Source: Prosthecobacter gellanilyticus
Lineage (GTDB): Bacteria; Verrucomicrobiota; Verrucomicrobiia; Verrucomicrobiales; Verrucomicrobiaceae
Assembly: GCF_007992435.1 (NCBI RefSeq)
Contig: NZ_BKAG01000022.1
Coordinates: 1 to 64,000 of the forward strand
Direction of reading: 5' to 3'
DNA: 64,000 bases
The position numbers and the translations under genes were made by a program. Positions 8,857-16,623 of this stretch are shown piece after piece. Below the pieces are notes generated by a model that saw nothing but the letters and a program-made list of their open reading frames with translations, was not told the origin of the DNA and did no database searches. Position 1 is the first letter of the stretch, and the number at the start of each line of letters is the position of its first letter.

Positions 8857-9542
8857 AACACACTTACCAATACCCGCGCGCCGCCCTCACCGTTGACTGC
8901 GTGGTCTTTGGCTTTGATGGCGGTGACCTCCAGGTGCTCCTCATCCGCCGCGCCATCCCGCCCTTCAAAGACCACTGGGCACTCCCAGGCGGCTTCGTCC
9001 GGGTCGAGGAAACGCTCGATGAAGCCGCCCGCCGCGAGCTCGTCGAGGAGACCGGCCTCAAGGACGTGTTTCTCGAGCAGCTCTACACCTTCGGCACCAT
9101 CGACCGCGACCCGCGCGAGCGCGTCGTCAGCATCGCCTACTACGCCTTGGTGAAACCTGCCGACCACACCACCGCCGCCTCCACAGATGCCGCCGAGGCC
9201 CGCTGGTATCCCATCACCGGCATCCCACCGCTCGCCTTCGACCACGCCACCATCCTCGACATCGCCCTCAAACGACTCCGCGGAAAGCTCACCTACCAGC
9301 CCGTCGGCTTCGAGCTCCTCCCCGCCAAGTTCACCCTCACGCAACTCCAGCGCCTCTACGAAGCCGTCCTCGGCACCGAGATCGACAAGCGCAACTTCCG
9401 CAAAAAAGTCCTCAGCTTCGACCTCCTCATCCCCCTCAAAGAACAACTCCGCGATGGCCCCCATCGCCCTGCCCAGCTCTTCCGCTTCGACCCCGTCAAG
9501 TATGAGCGCCTCAAGAAAAAGGGCTTCCTTTTCGAAATATGA
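8853..9542 (+). CDS. nrtR: NrtR-type Nudix-related transcriptional regulator of NAD metabolism
   Basis: 229 residues. An N-terminal Nudix domain (1-140) is followed by the NrtR-type winged helix, marked by [25 protein letters not shown], broken here as [10 protein letters not shown] and [14 protein letters not shown], then [21 protein letters not shown]. The Nudix box GX5EX7REUXEEXGU is intact ([24 protein letters not shown]). The protein could therefore still hydrolyse ADP-ribose or a similar substrate, whereas many NrtRs only bind ADP-ribose as effector. It heads a cluster that includes pncB and, farther on, pncA, both classical NrtR targets. A palindrome overlaps its start codon. Assignment is confident. 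Confidence 0.88.
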   Translation: MKHTYQYPRAALTVDCVVFGFDGGDLQVLLIRRAIPPFKDHWALPGGFVRVEETLDEAARRELVEETGLKDVFLEQLYTFGTIDRDPRERVVSIAYYALVKPADHTTAASTDAAEARWYPITGIPPLAFDHATILDIALKRLRGKLTYQPVGFELLPAKFTLTQLQRLYEAVLGTEIDKRNFRKKVLSFDLLIPLKEQLRDGPHRPAQLFRFDPVKYERLKKKGFLFEI

Positions 9543-10062
9543 AGACCACCACCATCACCACCGCACTTCCTCTGTCCCGCGATGACCTCGCCCAAGCCAT
9601 CGAAGACGGCCTCAAACCCAAATGGGCCTTCTTCTGGGGCCACACACCTTCCAAAGACGGCTCCATCACCAAATCCTGCTTCAGCCAGTGGTGGGACGGT
9701 CATCCCTTTGAGAGCGAAGGCATCACCTACGCCACCGCCGAGCACTACATGATGGCTGAAAAAGCCCGCCTGTTTCGTGACAAAGCCACCCTCGCCGAAA
9801 TCATCGCCGCAAAAAGCCCCGCCATCGCTGGGACATCGTCGTCCGTGGCAATGCCGCCAAGTTCGCCCAGCACACCGAATTGAAGACCTTCCTCCTTCAA
9901 ACCGGCGACCGCATCCTCGTCGAAGCCAGTCCCTTCGACCGCATCTGGGGCATCGGCATGGCCGCCACCCACCCCGATGCCGAGCGCCCCCAAAACTGGC
10001 AAGGCCTCAACCTCCTCGGCTTCGCCCTCATGGAAGTCCGCAACCAACTTCAAACAGAATAA
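9539..10062 (+). pseudogene. Disrupted NADAR (YbiA-like) family gene
   Basis: The start ATG at 9539 overlaps the nrtR stop. The first 90 codons read as the NADAR N-terminal half (FWGHTP, SQWWDGHPF, ITYATAEHYMMAEKARLFRDK). After AEIIAAKSP the family continues only in the -1 frame, from about 9826: RWDIVVRGNAAKFAQHTELK, then FLLQTGDRILVEASPFDRIW, GIGMAATHPDAER, WQGLNLLGFALMEVR, stop at 10062. About 15 residues that normally link the halves are also missing (estimate from memory of the family). So a short deletion has removed the middle and shifted the frame. NADAR proteins act on NAD/ADP-ribose-linked metabolites. No classical slippery heptamer lies in the required frame. Confidence 0.75.
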
Positions 10063-10069
10063 TCAGATC

Positions 10070-10906
10070 GTGAAACGCAGTCATCGCGCCGAAATGGCGA
10101 AACAAACCGTCGAGATCATCGAGCAAGGCTACTACGTCAGCCCAGCAGGCCAGCGTGTCTCCATCGCTGAAGCCGTGAAGTCATTGGTCAAAGGCACAAA
10201 GCTTTACGGACGTGATCCCATCCCACCCGCACCAGCACCAGCACCACCTGCTGCCGCTCAGCCAGCGACCATCGAGGTCACTCCGGAGAGTTCCTTCGTA
10301 GCCTTGCAGCGTCTGAAAAAATCGGGCGCTGCCAAGGTTGGCTGCTTGAACTTCGCCTCGGCCCGCAATCCTGGCGGCGGCTTCCTCAATGGCGCGGAAG
10401 CCCAGGAGGAAGCTCTGGCTCGTGCCAGCGCCCTCTATGAGTCGCTACTCGCTGCCCGCGAATACTACGAAGCCAACCGAAACCAGCACAGTTCGCTCTA
10501 TCTCGATCTGCTGATCGCCTCCCCAGACGTGCTCTTCTTCCGTGATGATGAAGGCACCCTCTTGGACGAACCCGTGTCCGCGACCGTCATCACCGCACCA
10601 GCCCCTAATGCAGGTGCGGTCACTCACAATGAGCCCGCCCGAGTTCCCGAAATCGAGCCGACCCTGCGTCGTCGTGCCGAGCTCGTCCTCCGCATCGCCT
10701 CACTGCACGGTGTCACTCATCTTGTGCTCGGTGCCTGGGGCTGCGGCGTCTTCCGTAATGATCCCGCCATGGTCGCCCGCACCTTCCGTGATCTCCTGAC
10801 CGCTGAAGGCCCCTACGCCCGCCACTTCACCCACATCACCTTCGCCATCTTCGACCCCACCCAGACCGGTGACAACCTCGCAGCCTTCCGCCGCAAGTTC
10901 GCCTGA
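10070..10906 (+). CDS. Microbial PARG-like (TIGR02452 family) ADP-ribose hydrolase
   Basis: 278 residues from a GTG at 10070, eight bases after the NADAR remnant; the in-frame extension upstream lies inside that gene and encodes no family sequence. The signature GGGX6-8QEE of poly(ADP-ribose) glycohydrolases is intact: NPGGGFLNGAEAQEEALARA, about residue 105. LVLGAWGCGVFRNDPAMVA near the C-terminus is the macro-type phosphate-binding strand and loop. A Pro/Ala-rich linker occupies about residues 47-60. Expected role: removing ADP-ribose from modified molecules in the cytosol. It fits neighbours that all handle NAD or ADP-ribose. Confidence 0.85.
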   Translation: MKRSHRAEMAKQTVEIIEQGYYVSPAGQRVSIAEAVKSLVKGTKLYGRDPIPPAPAPAPPAAAQPATIEVTPESSFVALQRLKKSGAAKVGCLNFASARNPGGGFLNGAEAQEEALARASALYESLLAAREYYEANRNQHSSLYLDLLIASPDVLFFRDDEGTLLDEPVSATVITAPAPNAGAVTHNEPARVPEIEPTLRRRAELVLRIASLHGVTHLVLGAWGCGVFRNDPAMVARTFRDLLTAEGPYARHFTHITFAIFDPTQTGDNLAAFRRKFA

Positions 10907-10935
10907 TGCCTTCATTCTAAATACTTGGTTAACCC

Positions 10936-11535
10936 ATGAAACCCGAACACGAGATCCGCGCTGACTACGACCGAGACACCTTGGTCGTCTATCAGGCCTA
11001 CTCGCGGAACATCGCCGTTCCGGCACTCGCGCACGGTCGTTTTGTGGAGCCGTTTTCCTTCCAGCGCATGACCTGGATTAAGCCCTCCTTCCTCTGGCTC
11101 ATGCACCGGAGCCAGTGGGCGCAGAAGAGCGGCCAGGAACACATCCTCGCCATCCGCATCACCCGCCGTGGCTGGGAGCAGGCGCTCGCCAGTGCCGTGC
11201 TCAGCGTCTATTCAGCGCAGGCTCATCGATCAAAACCAGAATGGGCAGATGCCTTCGCCAAGGCTCCCGTCCATGTGCAGTGGGACCCTGAGCGCAACAT
11301 CCGTGGCGCCGCACTTCCTCACGGCAGCATCCAGGTCGGCATCAGTCGTGATCTCATCCGCGACTACAACGAAAACTGGATCGTCGAGATCCGCGATCTC
11401 ACCCCTCTCGTGGCCAAGATGCGTGACCTCATTCGCCGTGGCGAAGTCCAGGCTGCCTCCCGCCATCTGCCTCCCGAGAAGCCTTACCCCGTCACCTCCG
11501 CTCTGGGCCGCCATCTCCTCCTGGGCACAAGCTGA
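10936..11535 (+). CDS. DUF4291 family protein (first copy)
   Basis: 199 residues, ATG at 10936. Hallmarks of DUF4291: LVVYQAYSRNIAVPALAHGR, FSFQRMTWIKPSFLWLMHRS, QEHILAIRITRRGWEQAL, and VQWDPERNIRGAALPHGSIQ with IQVGISRDLI. The family is soluble and of unknown biochemical function. A second copy begins at 11918, with one small gene between. Its repeated placement among ADP-ribose-handling genes suggests a part in the same chemistry, possibly transfer or recognition of ADP-ribose, but nothing in the sequence proves it. Confidence 0.85.
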   Translation: MKPEHEIRADYDRDTLVVYQAYSRNIAVPALAHGRFVEPFSFQRMTWIKPSFLWLMHRSQWAQKSGQEHILAIRITRRGWEQALASAVLSVYSAQAHRSKPEWADAFAKAPVHVQWDPERNIRGAALPHGSIQVGISRDLIRDYNENWIVEIRDLTPLVAKMRDLIRRGEVQAASRHLPPEKPYPVTSALGRHLLLGTS

Positions 11536-11573
11536 ATCAAGCTCGCTTCAATACCTCACCCTCTTTCGGTTTC

Positions 11574-11921
11574 ATGCCTCCAAACACCATCACCCTCTAC
11601 CGTCCCGTCGGTCCCAAAGAACTCGCCTTGATTGAGCAGAGCGGTTGGAAAGCCTTTCCTCCACGCCTGCCTGAGCAGCCGATCTTCTATCCCGTGATGA
11701 ACGAGGACTACGCCATCCAGATCGCCCGCGACTGGAATGTCCCGGCCTCCGGTTCCGGCTTCGTCACATGCTTCGAAGTCGATGCCGCCTACCTCAGCCG
11801 CTTCACCGAGCAAGTCGTCGGCGGCAGCATGCACCGTGAACTCTGGGTGCCCGCCGAGGAACTCGAAGAGTTCAATCAACACATCCACGGCCTCATCGAG
11901 GTCACCCAGTCATTCCCATGA
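11574..11921 (+). CDS. Small ADP-ribosylation-associated protein (crystallin J1-type annotation)
   Basis: 115 residues, ATG at 11574. It begins TLYRPVGPKELALIEQSGWK, then FPPRLPEQPIFYPVMNEDYA, then a C-terminal strand with RELWVPAEELEEFN. This matches small proteins usually labelled ADP-ribosylation/crystallin J1, which look like compact ADP-ribosyltransferase-type or NAD-binding domains (LYRPVG plus a late Glu); the activity is unproven. Its stop overlaps the ATG of the second DUF4291 gene (ATGA), so the two are translationally coupled. Confidence 0.65.
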   Translation: MPPNTITLYRPVGPKELALIEQSGWKAFPPRLPEQPIFYPVMNEDYAIQIARDWNVPASGSGFVTCFEVDAAYLSRFTEQVVGGSMHRELWVPAEELEEFNQHIHGLIEVTQSFP

Positions 11922-12553
11922 CTCTTTCCATTCAGTCCTATCTCAATCAACAAACCCGCTGGCCCACCTCGGGAAAGCACATCCTCGCGCAGTTCGATGA
12001 CACCTCCATCATCGTCTATCAGGCCTACCGTCCCGCCATCGCTCAATACGCCGTCGAGAATAAACGCTTCGGCGGAGAGTTCAGCTTCAACCGCATGAGC
12101 TGGATCAAACCGAACTTCCTTTGGATGATGTATCGCTCCGGATGGGCTGCCAAAGAAAGCCAGGAGCGCATCCTCGCCGTGCGCATTCCTCGCACCTTGT
12201 TTGATGATCTCCTCCTCACCAGCGTCGCCTCATCCTTCGGTGCGAGCGGCCTAACCACCCATGAAGAATGGCAAGCAGCCGTTGAGCGTTCCGAAGTGCG
12301 CCTGCAATGGGACCCTGATCACAGCCCGCGTGGCGGCCCCCTGGCTCGCCGCGCCGTCCAGCTCGGCCTCCGTGGAGAAATGCTCCGCCGCTATGCCGAA
12401 ACCGAACTCCTCGGCATCGAAGACATCACCGACTTCGTCATCACCCAACGCCAGCATCTCTCCGGTGACCTGTCAGACCTGCAAACACCGACCGAGTATG
12501 TCTATCAACCCTCCAACCCTGCGGTCGCAGCGGCCGTGAATCTCGATCCATGA
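11918..12553 (+). CDS. DUF4291 family protein (second copy)
   Basis: 211 residues; ATG overlaps the previous stop. It shares with the first copy IIVYQAYRPAIAQYAVENKR, FSFNRMSWIKPNFLWMMYRS, QERILAVRIPR, VRLQWDPDHSPRGGPLARRA and VQLGLRGEMLRRY. The two are clearly paralogues but diverged (I estimate under 50 percent identity), so this is not a recent duplication. The C-terminal 20 residues (TEYVYQPSNPAV) are specific to this copy. Function unknown, as for the first copy. Confidence 0.85.
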   Translation: MTLSIQSYLNQQTRWPTSGKHILAQFDDTSIIVYQAYRPAIAQYAVENKRFGGEFSFNRMSWIKPNFLWMMYRSGWAAKESQERILAVRIPRTLFDDLLLTSVASSFGASGLTTHEEWQAAVERSEVRLQWDPDHSPRGGPLARRAVQLGLRGEMLRRYAETELLGIEDITDFVITQRQHLSGDLSDLQTPTEYVYQPSNPAVAAAVNLDP

Positions 12554-12602
12554 CCTCCAGATCGAGCATCTTCACTCAGTTCATCACCACAATCAACCTC
12601 CC

Positions 12603-13538
12603 ATGAAAGCCGGTCTTTCCACCGATCATTCAGAGCGTCTTGAGCGCGCTCTGCTTTCACTCGACGGCCTCTCGGTCGGCGATGCATTTGGACAAATGAT
12701 GTCCACCTGTGCCCGCAGCGCTCGCTCGGTGGTGCAACGCGGTGGACTATCGTCTGGCCCCTGGTGGCACACCGACGATACACAGATGGCCATGGCCATT
12801 GTGGAGGAGTTGGCAGCCCATGGAGCCATCGCCACAGATTCACTCGCAAAGCGTTTCGCGGAACGTTTTCAAGCGGACCCTGGCCGTGGCTATGGCAAAG
12901 GTGTGCGCATGCAACTCGAGGAGATCAGTCGAGGCGCTGACTGGCGGCAGACATCCGCAGCTGCATTCAGCGGTCGTGGCTCCAAGGGTAATGGTAGTGC
13001 CATGCGCGCAGCACCTCTGGGGGCTTGGTTTGCCGATGACCTGACAAAGGTCACTTCACAGAGCACTCAGTCATCCATCGTGACTCACATGCACCATGAA
13101 GGCATCGCTGGCAGCGTGGCTATCTCGTTGGCCGCTGCCGCCGCCTGGCGTTCAAGGTCCTCGGCTCTGGATGAAGCTCGAAATGCCATCTGGGATGCCG
13201 TGCTCTCATCAAACACACCACCAGGTGAGACCCTGGATGGCATTCGCAAAGCCAAGTTAGTGCCGCCCTCTATGGAGCCCGAAAACGCCGCGAGATTTCT
13301 CGGCTCCGGATTTCTAGTCACAGCCCCAGACACCGTCCCATTCGCCATCTGGTGCGCCATCAGACATCTGGATAACTACCATGAAGCCCTCCTCAGCACC
13401 CTCGAGGGAGATGGCGATTGCGACACCAACTGCGCCATCGTCGGCGGCATTGTCGCTCTCCGCGTTGGAAGAGAAGGCATCCCCACCGAGTGGCTCAAAT
13501 CCAGAGAGCGTCTCGATCTCCAACCACACTTGCAGTGA
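12603..13538 (+). CDS. ADP-ribosylglycohydrolase family protein (first)
   Basis: 311 residues. The two acidic di-magnesium motifs of the DraG/ARH family are present: WHTDDTQMAMAIVEELA near residue 56 (TDD) and GDCDTNCAIVGGIVALRVG near residue 275 (DxD). GLSVGDAFGQM at the N-terminus is the family's opening helix. These enzymes remove ADP-ribose from arginine or other acceptors, or hydrolyse O-acetyl-ADP-ribose. A second, diverged family member lies at 15177. Start ATG 12603, 49 bp after the DUF4291 gene. Confidence 0.88.
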   Translation: MKAGLSTDHSERLERALLSLDGLSVGDAFGQMMSTCARSARSVVQRGGLSSGPWWHTDDTQMAMAIVEELAAHGAIATDSLAKRFAERFQADPGRGYGKGVRMQLEEISRGADWRQTSAAAFSGRGSKGNGSAMRAAPLGAWFADDLTKVTSQSTQSSIVTHMHHEGIAGSVAISLAAAAAWRSRSSALDEARNAIWDAVLSSNTPPGETLDGIRKAKLVPPSMEPENAARFLGSGFLVTAPDTVPFAIWCAIRHLDNYHEALLSTLEGDGDCDTNCAIVGGIVALRVGREGIPTEWLKSRERLDLQPHLQ

Positions 13539-13587
13539 TCTACTTCCGCATCACTCCACATCTCCAAGACTCCTGTTCCCAAGTCCC

Positions 13588-14133
13588 ATGACTCCTTCCC
13601 AAACCACCGCCACCAGCAAGTTCCTCAGCCTGGTCCTGCGGCATCAACCTCACTCCGCCTACGTCACCCTCGATCCTGCTGGATGGGTTGACGTCAGCGC
13701 CCTGCTCGCAGGCTGCGCCAGAGCCGGCAAACGACTCTCGCGCGAGGACCTCGATCACATCGTCACCACCAATGCGAAGAAGCGCTTCGAGTTCAGCGAG
13801 GACGGCGCTCGCATCCGTGCCTGTCAGGGCCACTCCGTCGAGGTCGATCTCGACTACACACCGCAGGCACCTCCCGCCATTCTCTACCACGGCACCGCCA
13901 CTCGTTTCCTCGATTCCATCCGCGCCCAAGGCCTCTTGAAAATGCAGCGCCATCACGTGCATCTCGCGGAGGATACCAAGATGACCATGGATGTCGGCGC
14001 ACGTCACGGCAAACCTGTCCTTCTCACCATCCTCGCTGCCGAGATGCAGGCCGCTGGCCACATCTTCTTCCGCAGCACCAATGGAGTATGGCTCGTCGAG
14101 CACGTGCCGGTAACCTTCCTCAGATTTTCGTGA
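13588..14133 (+). CDS. kptA: RNA 2'-phosphotransferase, Tpt1/KptA family
   Basis: 181 residues from the ATG at 13588; the frame is open farther upstream but that part overlaps the previous gene. Tpt1/KptA uses NAD to remove a 2'-phosphate from RNA (via an ADP-ribosylated intermediate) and releases ADP-ribose cyclic phosphate. Family landmarks are SKFLSLVLRHQP (Arg-His of the catalytic set), GWVDVSALL, RFEFSEDGARIRACQGHSV (second Arg), LYHGTATRFLDSI, and HHVHLAEDT. Bacteria lacking tRNA splicing often keep it for uncertain reasons. Here it sits in an NAD/ADP-ribose cluster, which favours a role on ADP-ribosylated or phosphorylated nucleic acids or metabolites. Confidence 0.88.
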   Translation: MTPSQTTATSKFLSLVLRHQPHSAYVTLDPAGWVDVSALLAGCARAGKRLSREDLDHIVTTNAKKRFEFSEDGARIRACQGHSVEVDLDYTPQAPPAILYHGTATRFLDSIRAQGLLKMQRHHVHLAEDTKMTMDVGARHGKPVLLTILAAEMQAAGHIFFRSTNGVWLVEHVPVTFLRFS

Positions 14134-14135
14134 CC

Positions 14136-14624
14136 ATGAAACCCATCATCTACACTGAGGGCGACGCCACTCGTCCTCAAGCATCCGGCCCGCTCATCAT
14201 TGCCCATGTGTGCAATGATATCGGTGCTTGGGGCGCAGGCTTCGTGCTGGCCATCAGTCGGTGCTGGAAGTCACCGGAAAAGCACTATCGCCAATGGGCA
14301 CGTGGTCAGATCGAAAGCGCCCCACCCTTTGCGCTCGGTGAAGTCCAGTTCGTGCCGGTCGATGAAACCATCACCGTGGCCAACATGGTCGCCCAGCATG
14401 ACATCCGCAGCGACTGCGGCCTGCCACCCATCCGTTACGACGCTCTCGACAAAGCCTTGGAAAAGCTAGGCACTCACGCTCTCCATCTCGGCACCAGCGT
14501 CCACATGCCTCGCATCGGTTGCGGACTCGCCGGTGGCACCTGGTCCAAGGTCGAACCCATGCTGCTATCTCACCTCTCGCAGCGCGATGTGCAGGTCACC
14601 GTCTACGACTTCAGCCCCGTGTGA
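14136..14624 (+). CDS. Macro domain protein, Poa1p/TARG1-like
   Basis: 162 residues, ATG at 14136, two bases after kptA. IIAHVCNDIGAWGAGFVLAI is the macro-domain adenine/ribose-binding stretch in the variant typical of phosphatase/TARG1-type proteins, followed by KHYRQWARG. HMPRIGCGLAGGTWSKVEPM is the distal diphosphate loop. The family binds ADP-ribose and often hydrolyses its esters or 1''-phosphate. ADP-ribose 1''-phosphate derives from the cyclic phosphate released by KptA, so the pair may act in sequence (inference). Confidence 0.85.
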   Translation: MKPIIYTEGDATRPQASGPLIIAHVCNDIGAWGAGFVLAISRCWKSPEKHYRQWARGQIESAPPFALGEVQFVPVDETITVANMVAQHDIRSDCGLPPIRYDALDKALEKLGTHALHLGTSVHMPRIGCGLAGGTWSKVEPMLLSHLSQRDVQVTVYDFSPV

Positions 14625-14658
14625 CCTTCACGCACTCTTCATCCCCACTTTCAAACTC

Positions 14659-15180
14659 ATGACCGCCAAACTCGAAACCCTCCAAGGCGATATCACCAAG
14701 CTCGATGTCGATGCCATCGTGAATGCCGCCAACTCCTCCTTGTTAGGCGGCGGTGGAGTCGATGGCGCCATCCATCGAGCCGCGGGCTCTGATCTCCTCG
14801 CCGAATGCCGCATGCTCAATGGCTGCCGCACCGGCGAAGCCAAGATCACCCAAGGCTACAAGCTCAAAGCCCGCCACATCATCCACACCGTCGGTCCCGT
14901 CTGGAACGGCGGCCGCAGCGGCGAGCCCGAGAAGCTCCGCGCCTGCTACGCCAACTCGCTACGCCTCGCCGCCGAGCAAGGCCTGCAAAGCATCGCCTTC
15001 CCCTGCATCTCCACCGGCGTCTACCGCTTCCCACCCGACAAAGCCGCCGAGATCGCCATCGAAACCGCCCGCACATTTCTCCAAACACCCACCTCCCTCC
15101 AACACATCATCTTCTGCTGCTTCGGCCCCGACGACCTGCGCCGCTATCAGGCATTGCTCGCTAACCATGGTGTGGCATGA
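14659..15180 (+). CDS. MacroD-type O-acetyl-ADP-ribose deacetylase
   Basis: 173 residues from the ATG at 14659; in-frame codons upstream lie in the previous gene and are ignored. ETLQGDITKLDVDAIVNAAN, then SSLLGGGGVDGAIHRAAG and IAFPCISTGVYRFP are the MacroD/YmdB signature, with the catalytic-loop Asn and Asp. Enzymes of this type deacetylate O-acetyl-ADP-ribose and remove ADP-ribose from acidic residues. The stop overlaps the ATG of the next gene. Confidence 0.92.
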   Translation: MTAKLETLQGDITKLDVDAIVNAANSSLLGGGGVDGAIHRAAGSDLLAECRMLNGCRTGEAKITQGYKLKARHIIHTVGPVWNGGRSGEPEKLRACYANSLRLAAEQGLQSIAFPCISTGVYRFPPDKAAEIAIETARTFLQTPTSLQHIIFCCFGPDDLRRYQALLANHGVA

Positions 15181-16217
15181 CCCCCATGAAACACGATACC
15201 CACCAACCCATCCTCGGAACGCTTCTCGGCACCGCCGTCGGTGATTCCATCGGACTGCCGTTTGAGGGAATGTCGCGGCGTCGTGTCGCGGCGTTGGGGG
15301 AGGTCCGTCATCAATTGGTTTTTGGGCGTGGCATGTTCAGTGACGACACCGAACACACTCTGATGCTGGCATCGGCCTGGATCGAGAACAGGCATGACAT
15401 CCAGGCCTTCCAGGCCGCCTTCGGTCGTAAACTCCGCTGGTGGCTCCTCGCCCTGCCGGCCGGAGTCGGACTCAGCACGGCGAAAGCCATTCTACGCCTA
15501 TGGTTAGGCTTTCCATCCACGCGTTCAGGCGTTCGCTCGGCAGGCAATGGTGCCGCCATGCGCAGTGCCATCATCGGCGTCCTGCATCGTCATGATGAAA
15601 CGGCTCGTCGTGAACTGACTCTCGCCGCTTGCCGCGTGACACACACGGACATGCGAGCAGAAGAATCCGCGCTGTGGGTCGCCGAGGCGGCTGCGATGGC
15701 CTCAAATGACATCGCCACATCGGACGTGCTCACCCGGCTCGAGACCTTGATCATAAGCGATGAAATGCGCTCACGATTCTCCTCTTTGCAGGCCGCTTTA
15801 AAGGATAAAAAAACGGTTCCCGAATATGCCGAACTCATCGGCTGTGGTCGTGGAGTCACTGGCTTTGCACCGAACACCATCGCCGTGGCCACCTACGCCT
15901 GGCTTCGCCATCGCGGCCAGTTTGAAACCCAGGTGCGTGAAGTCATAGCATGCGGTGGTGATACAGACACTGTGGCGGCCATCCTCGGCGGCATCAGCGG
16001 TGCTGAAGTCGGCGAAGCCGGCATCCCTCGCGTATGGCTGGACGGCATCTGTGACTGGCCACGGTCCGCGGACTACATTCGCGGCATGGCAGAGGCTCTG
16101 ACTCATGAAAAAGCGAAAGCTCCAAAACTCTGCTGGCAGGCCCTTCCATTGCGGAATCTCTTTTTCCTTCTCGTGGTGATTGTGCATGGCTTCCGTCGCC
16201 TCCTCCTTCCTCGCTGA
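15177..16217 (+). CDS. ADP-ribosylglycohydrolase family protein (second), with hydrophobic C-terminus
   Basis: 346 residues; ATG at 15177 overlaps the macro gene stop (an alternative ATG follows at 15186). GTAVGDSIGLPFEGMSRRRV opens the domain. FSDDTEHTLMLASAW carries the first metal motif and CGGDTDTVAAILGGISGAE the second, so it is probably active. It is only distantly related to the copy at 12603. Unusual: the last 20 residues (LFFLLVVIVHGFRRLLLPR) form a hydrophobic helix with a basic end, resembling a tail anchor. The next gene encodes a membrane protein. Confidence 0.87.
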   Translation: MTPMKHDTHQPILGTLLGTAVGDSIGLPFEGMSRRRVAALGEVRHQLVFGRGMFSDDTEHTLMLASAWIENRHDIQAFQAAFGRKLRWWLLALPAGVGLSTAKAILRLWLGFPSTRSGVRSAGNGAAMRSAIIGVLHRHDETARRELTLAACRVTHTDMRAEESALWVAEAAAMASNDIATSDVLTRLETLIISDEMRSRFSSLQAALKDKKTVPEYAELIGCGRGVTGFAPNTIAVATYAWLRHRGQFETQVREVIACGGDTDTVAAILGGISGAEVGEAGIPRVWLDGICDWPRSADYIRGMAEALTHEKAKAPKLCWQALPLRNLFFLLVVIVHGFRRLLLPR

Positions 16218-16221
16218 CGCC

Positions 16222-16617
16222 ATGCCCCACACCCCACATCCACCCCGCTGCCACGGCTTCCGCATCTCCGCGCTGGATCTGCTGATCCTCGTCGCCGGTG
16301 GTCTTGGCATCACCTGGCTTTGGCGAAATGAAAATCCACTGGGGTGGATGGCAGCCATCGCGCTGGGGCACTTCTTTCTGTTTTGCAATGTCTTCCTCGT
16401 CTGGCGCCGATGGGAGCTGCTTTGGGCTGCAACATTCATCGGCAATGTGATGATCCACGTGGCACTCGGTTCTCTGCCTGCGCTGTCGGTGCTCCTGTGG
16501 CAGGTGCCCATGACTATCCTCGTCATGGTCCTGCAAATCCGCTCGCCTTGGTATCACGGAATCTGGGCACCGCGCTTGAATCCTCGACTGAACGACTATC
16601 TCCATCATACCCTCTAG
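16222..16617 (+). CDS. Small four-helix membrane protein, unknown
   Basis: 131 residues from the ATG at 16222, four bases after the previous stop. Four hydrophobic segments are visible (about residues 14-32, 40-59, 63-82 and 84-105), each short, followed by a polar tail SPWYHGIWAPRLNPRLNDYL. I do not recognise a catalytic motif. Tight spacing to genes on both sides places it in the operon, so it may anchor or transport something for the pathway. Function unknown. Confidence 0.7.
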   Translation: MPHTPHPPRCHGFRISALDLLILVAGGLGITWLWRNENPLGWMAAIALGHFFLFCNVFLVWRRWELLWAATFIGNVMIHVALGSLPALSVLLWQVPMTILVMVLQIRSPWYHGIWAPRLNPRLNDYLHHTL

Positions 16618-16623
16618 CTTTTC

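Noticed and set aside
9805..9830. Programmed -1 frameshift in the NADAR gene
   Set aside because: CAAAAAG is present but not in the X XXY YYZ phase, and a stretch of the protein is missing, which slippage would not explain.
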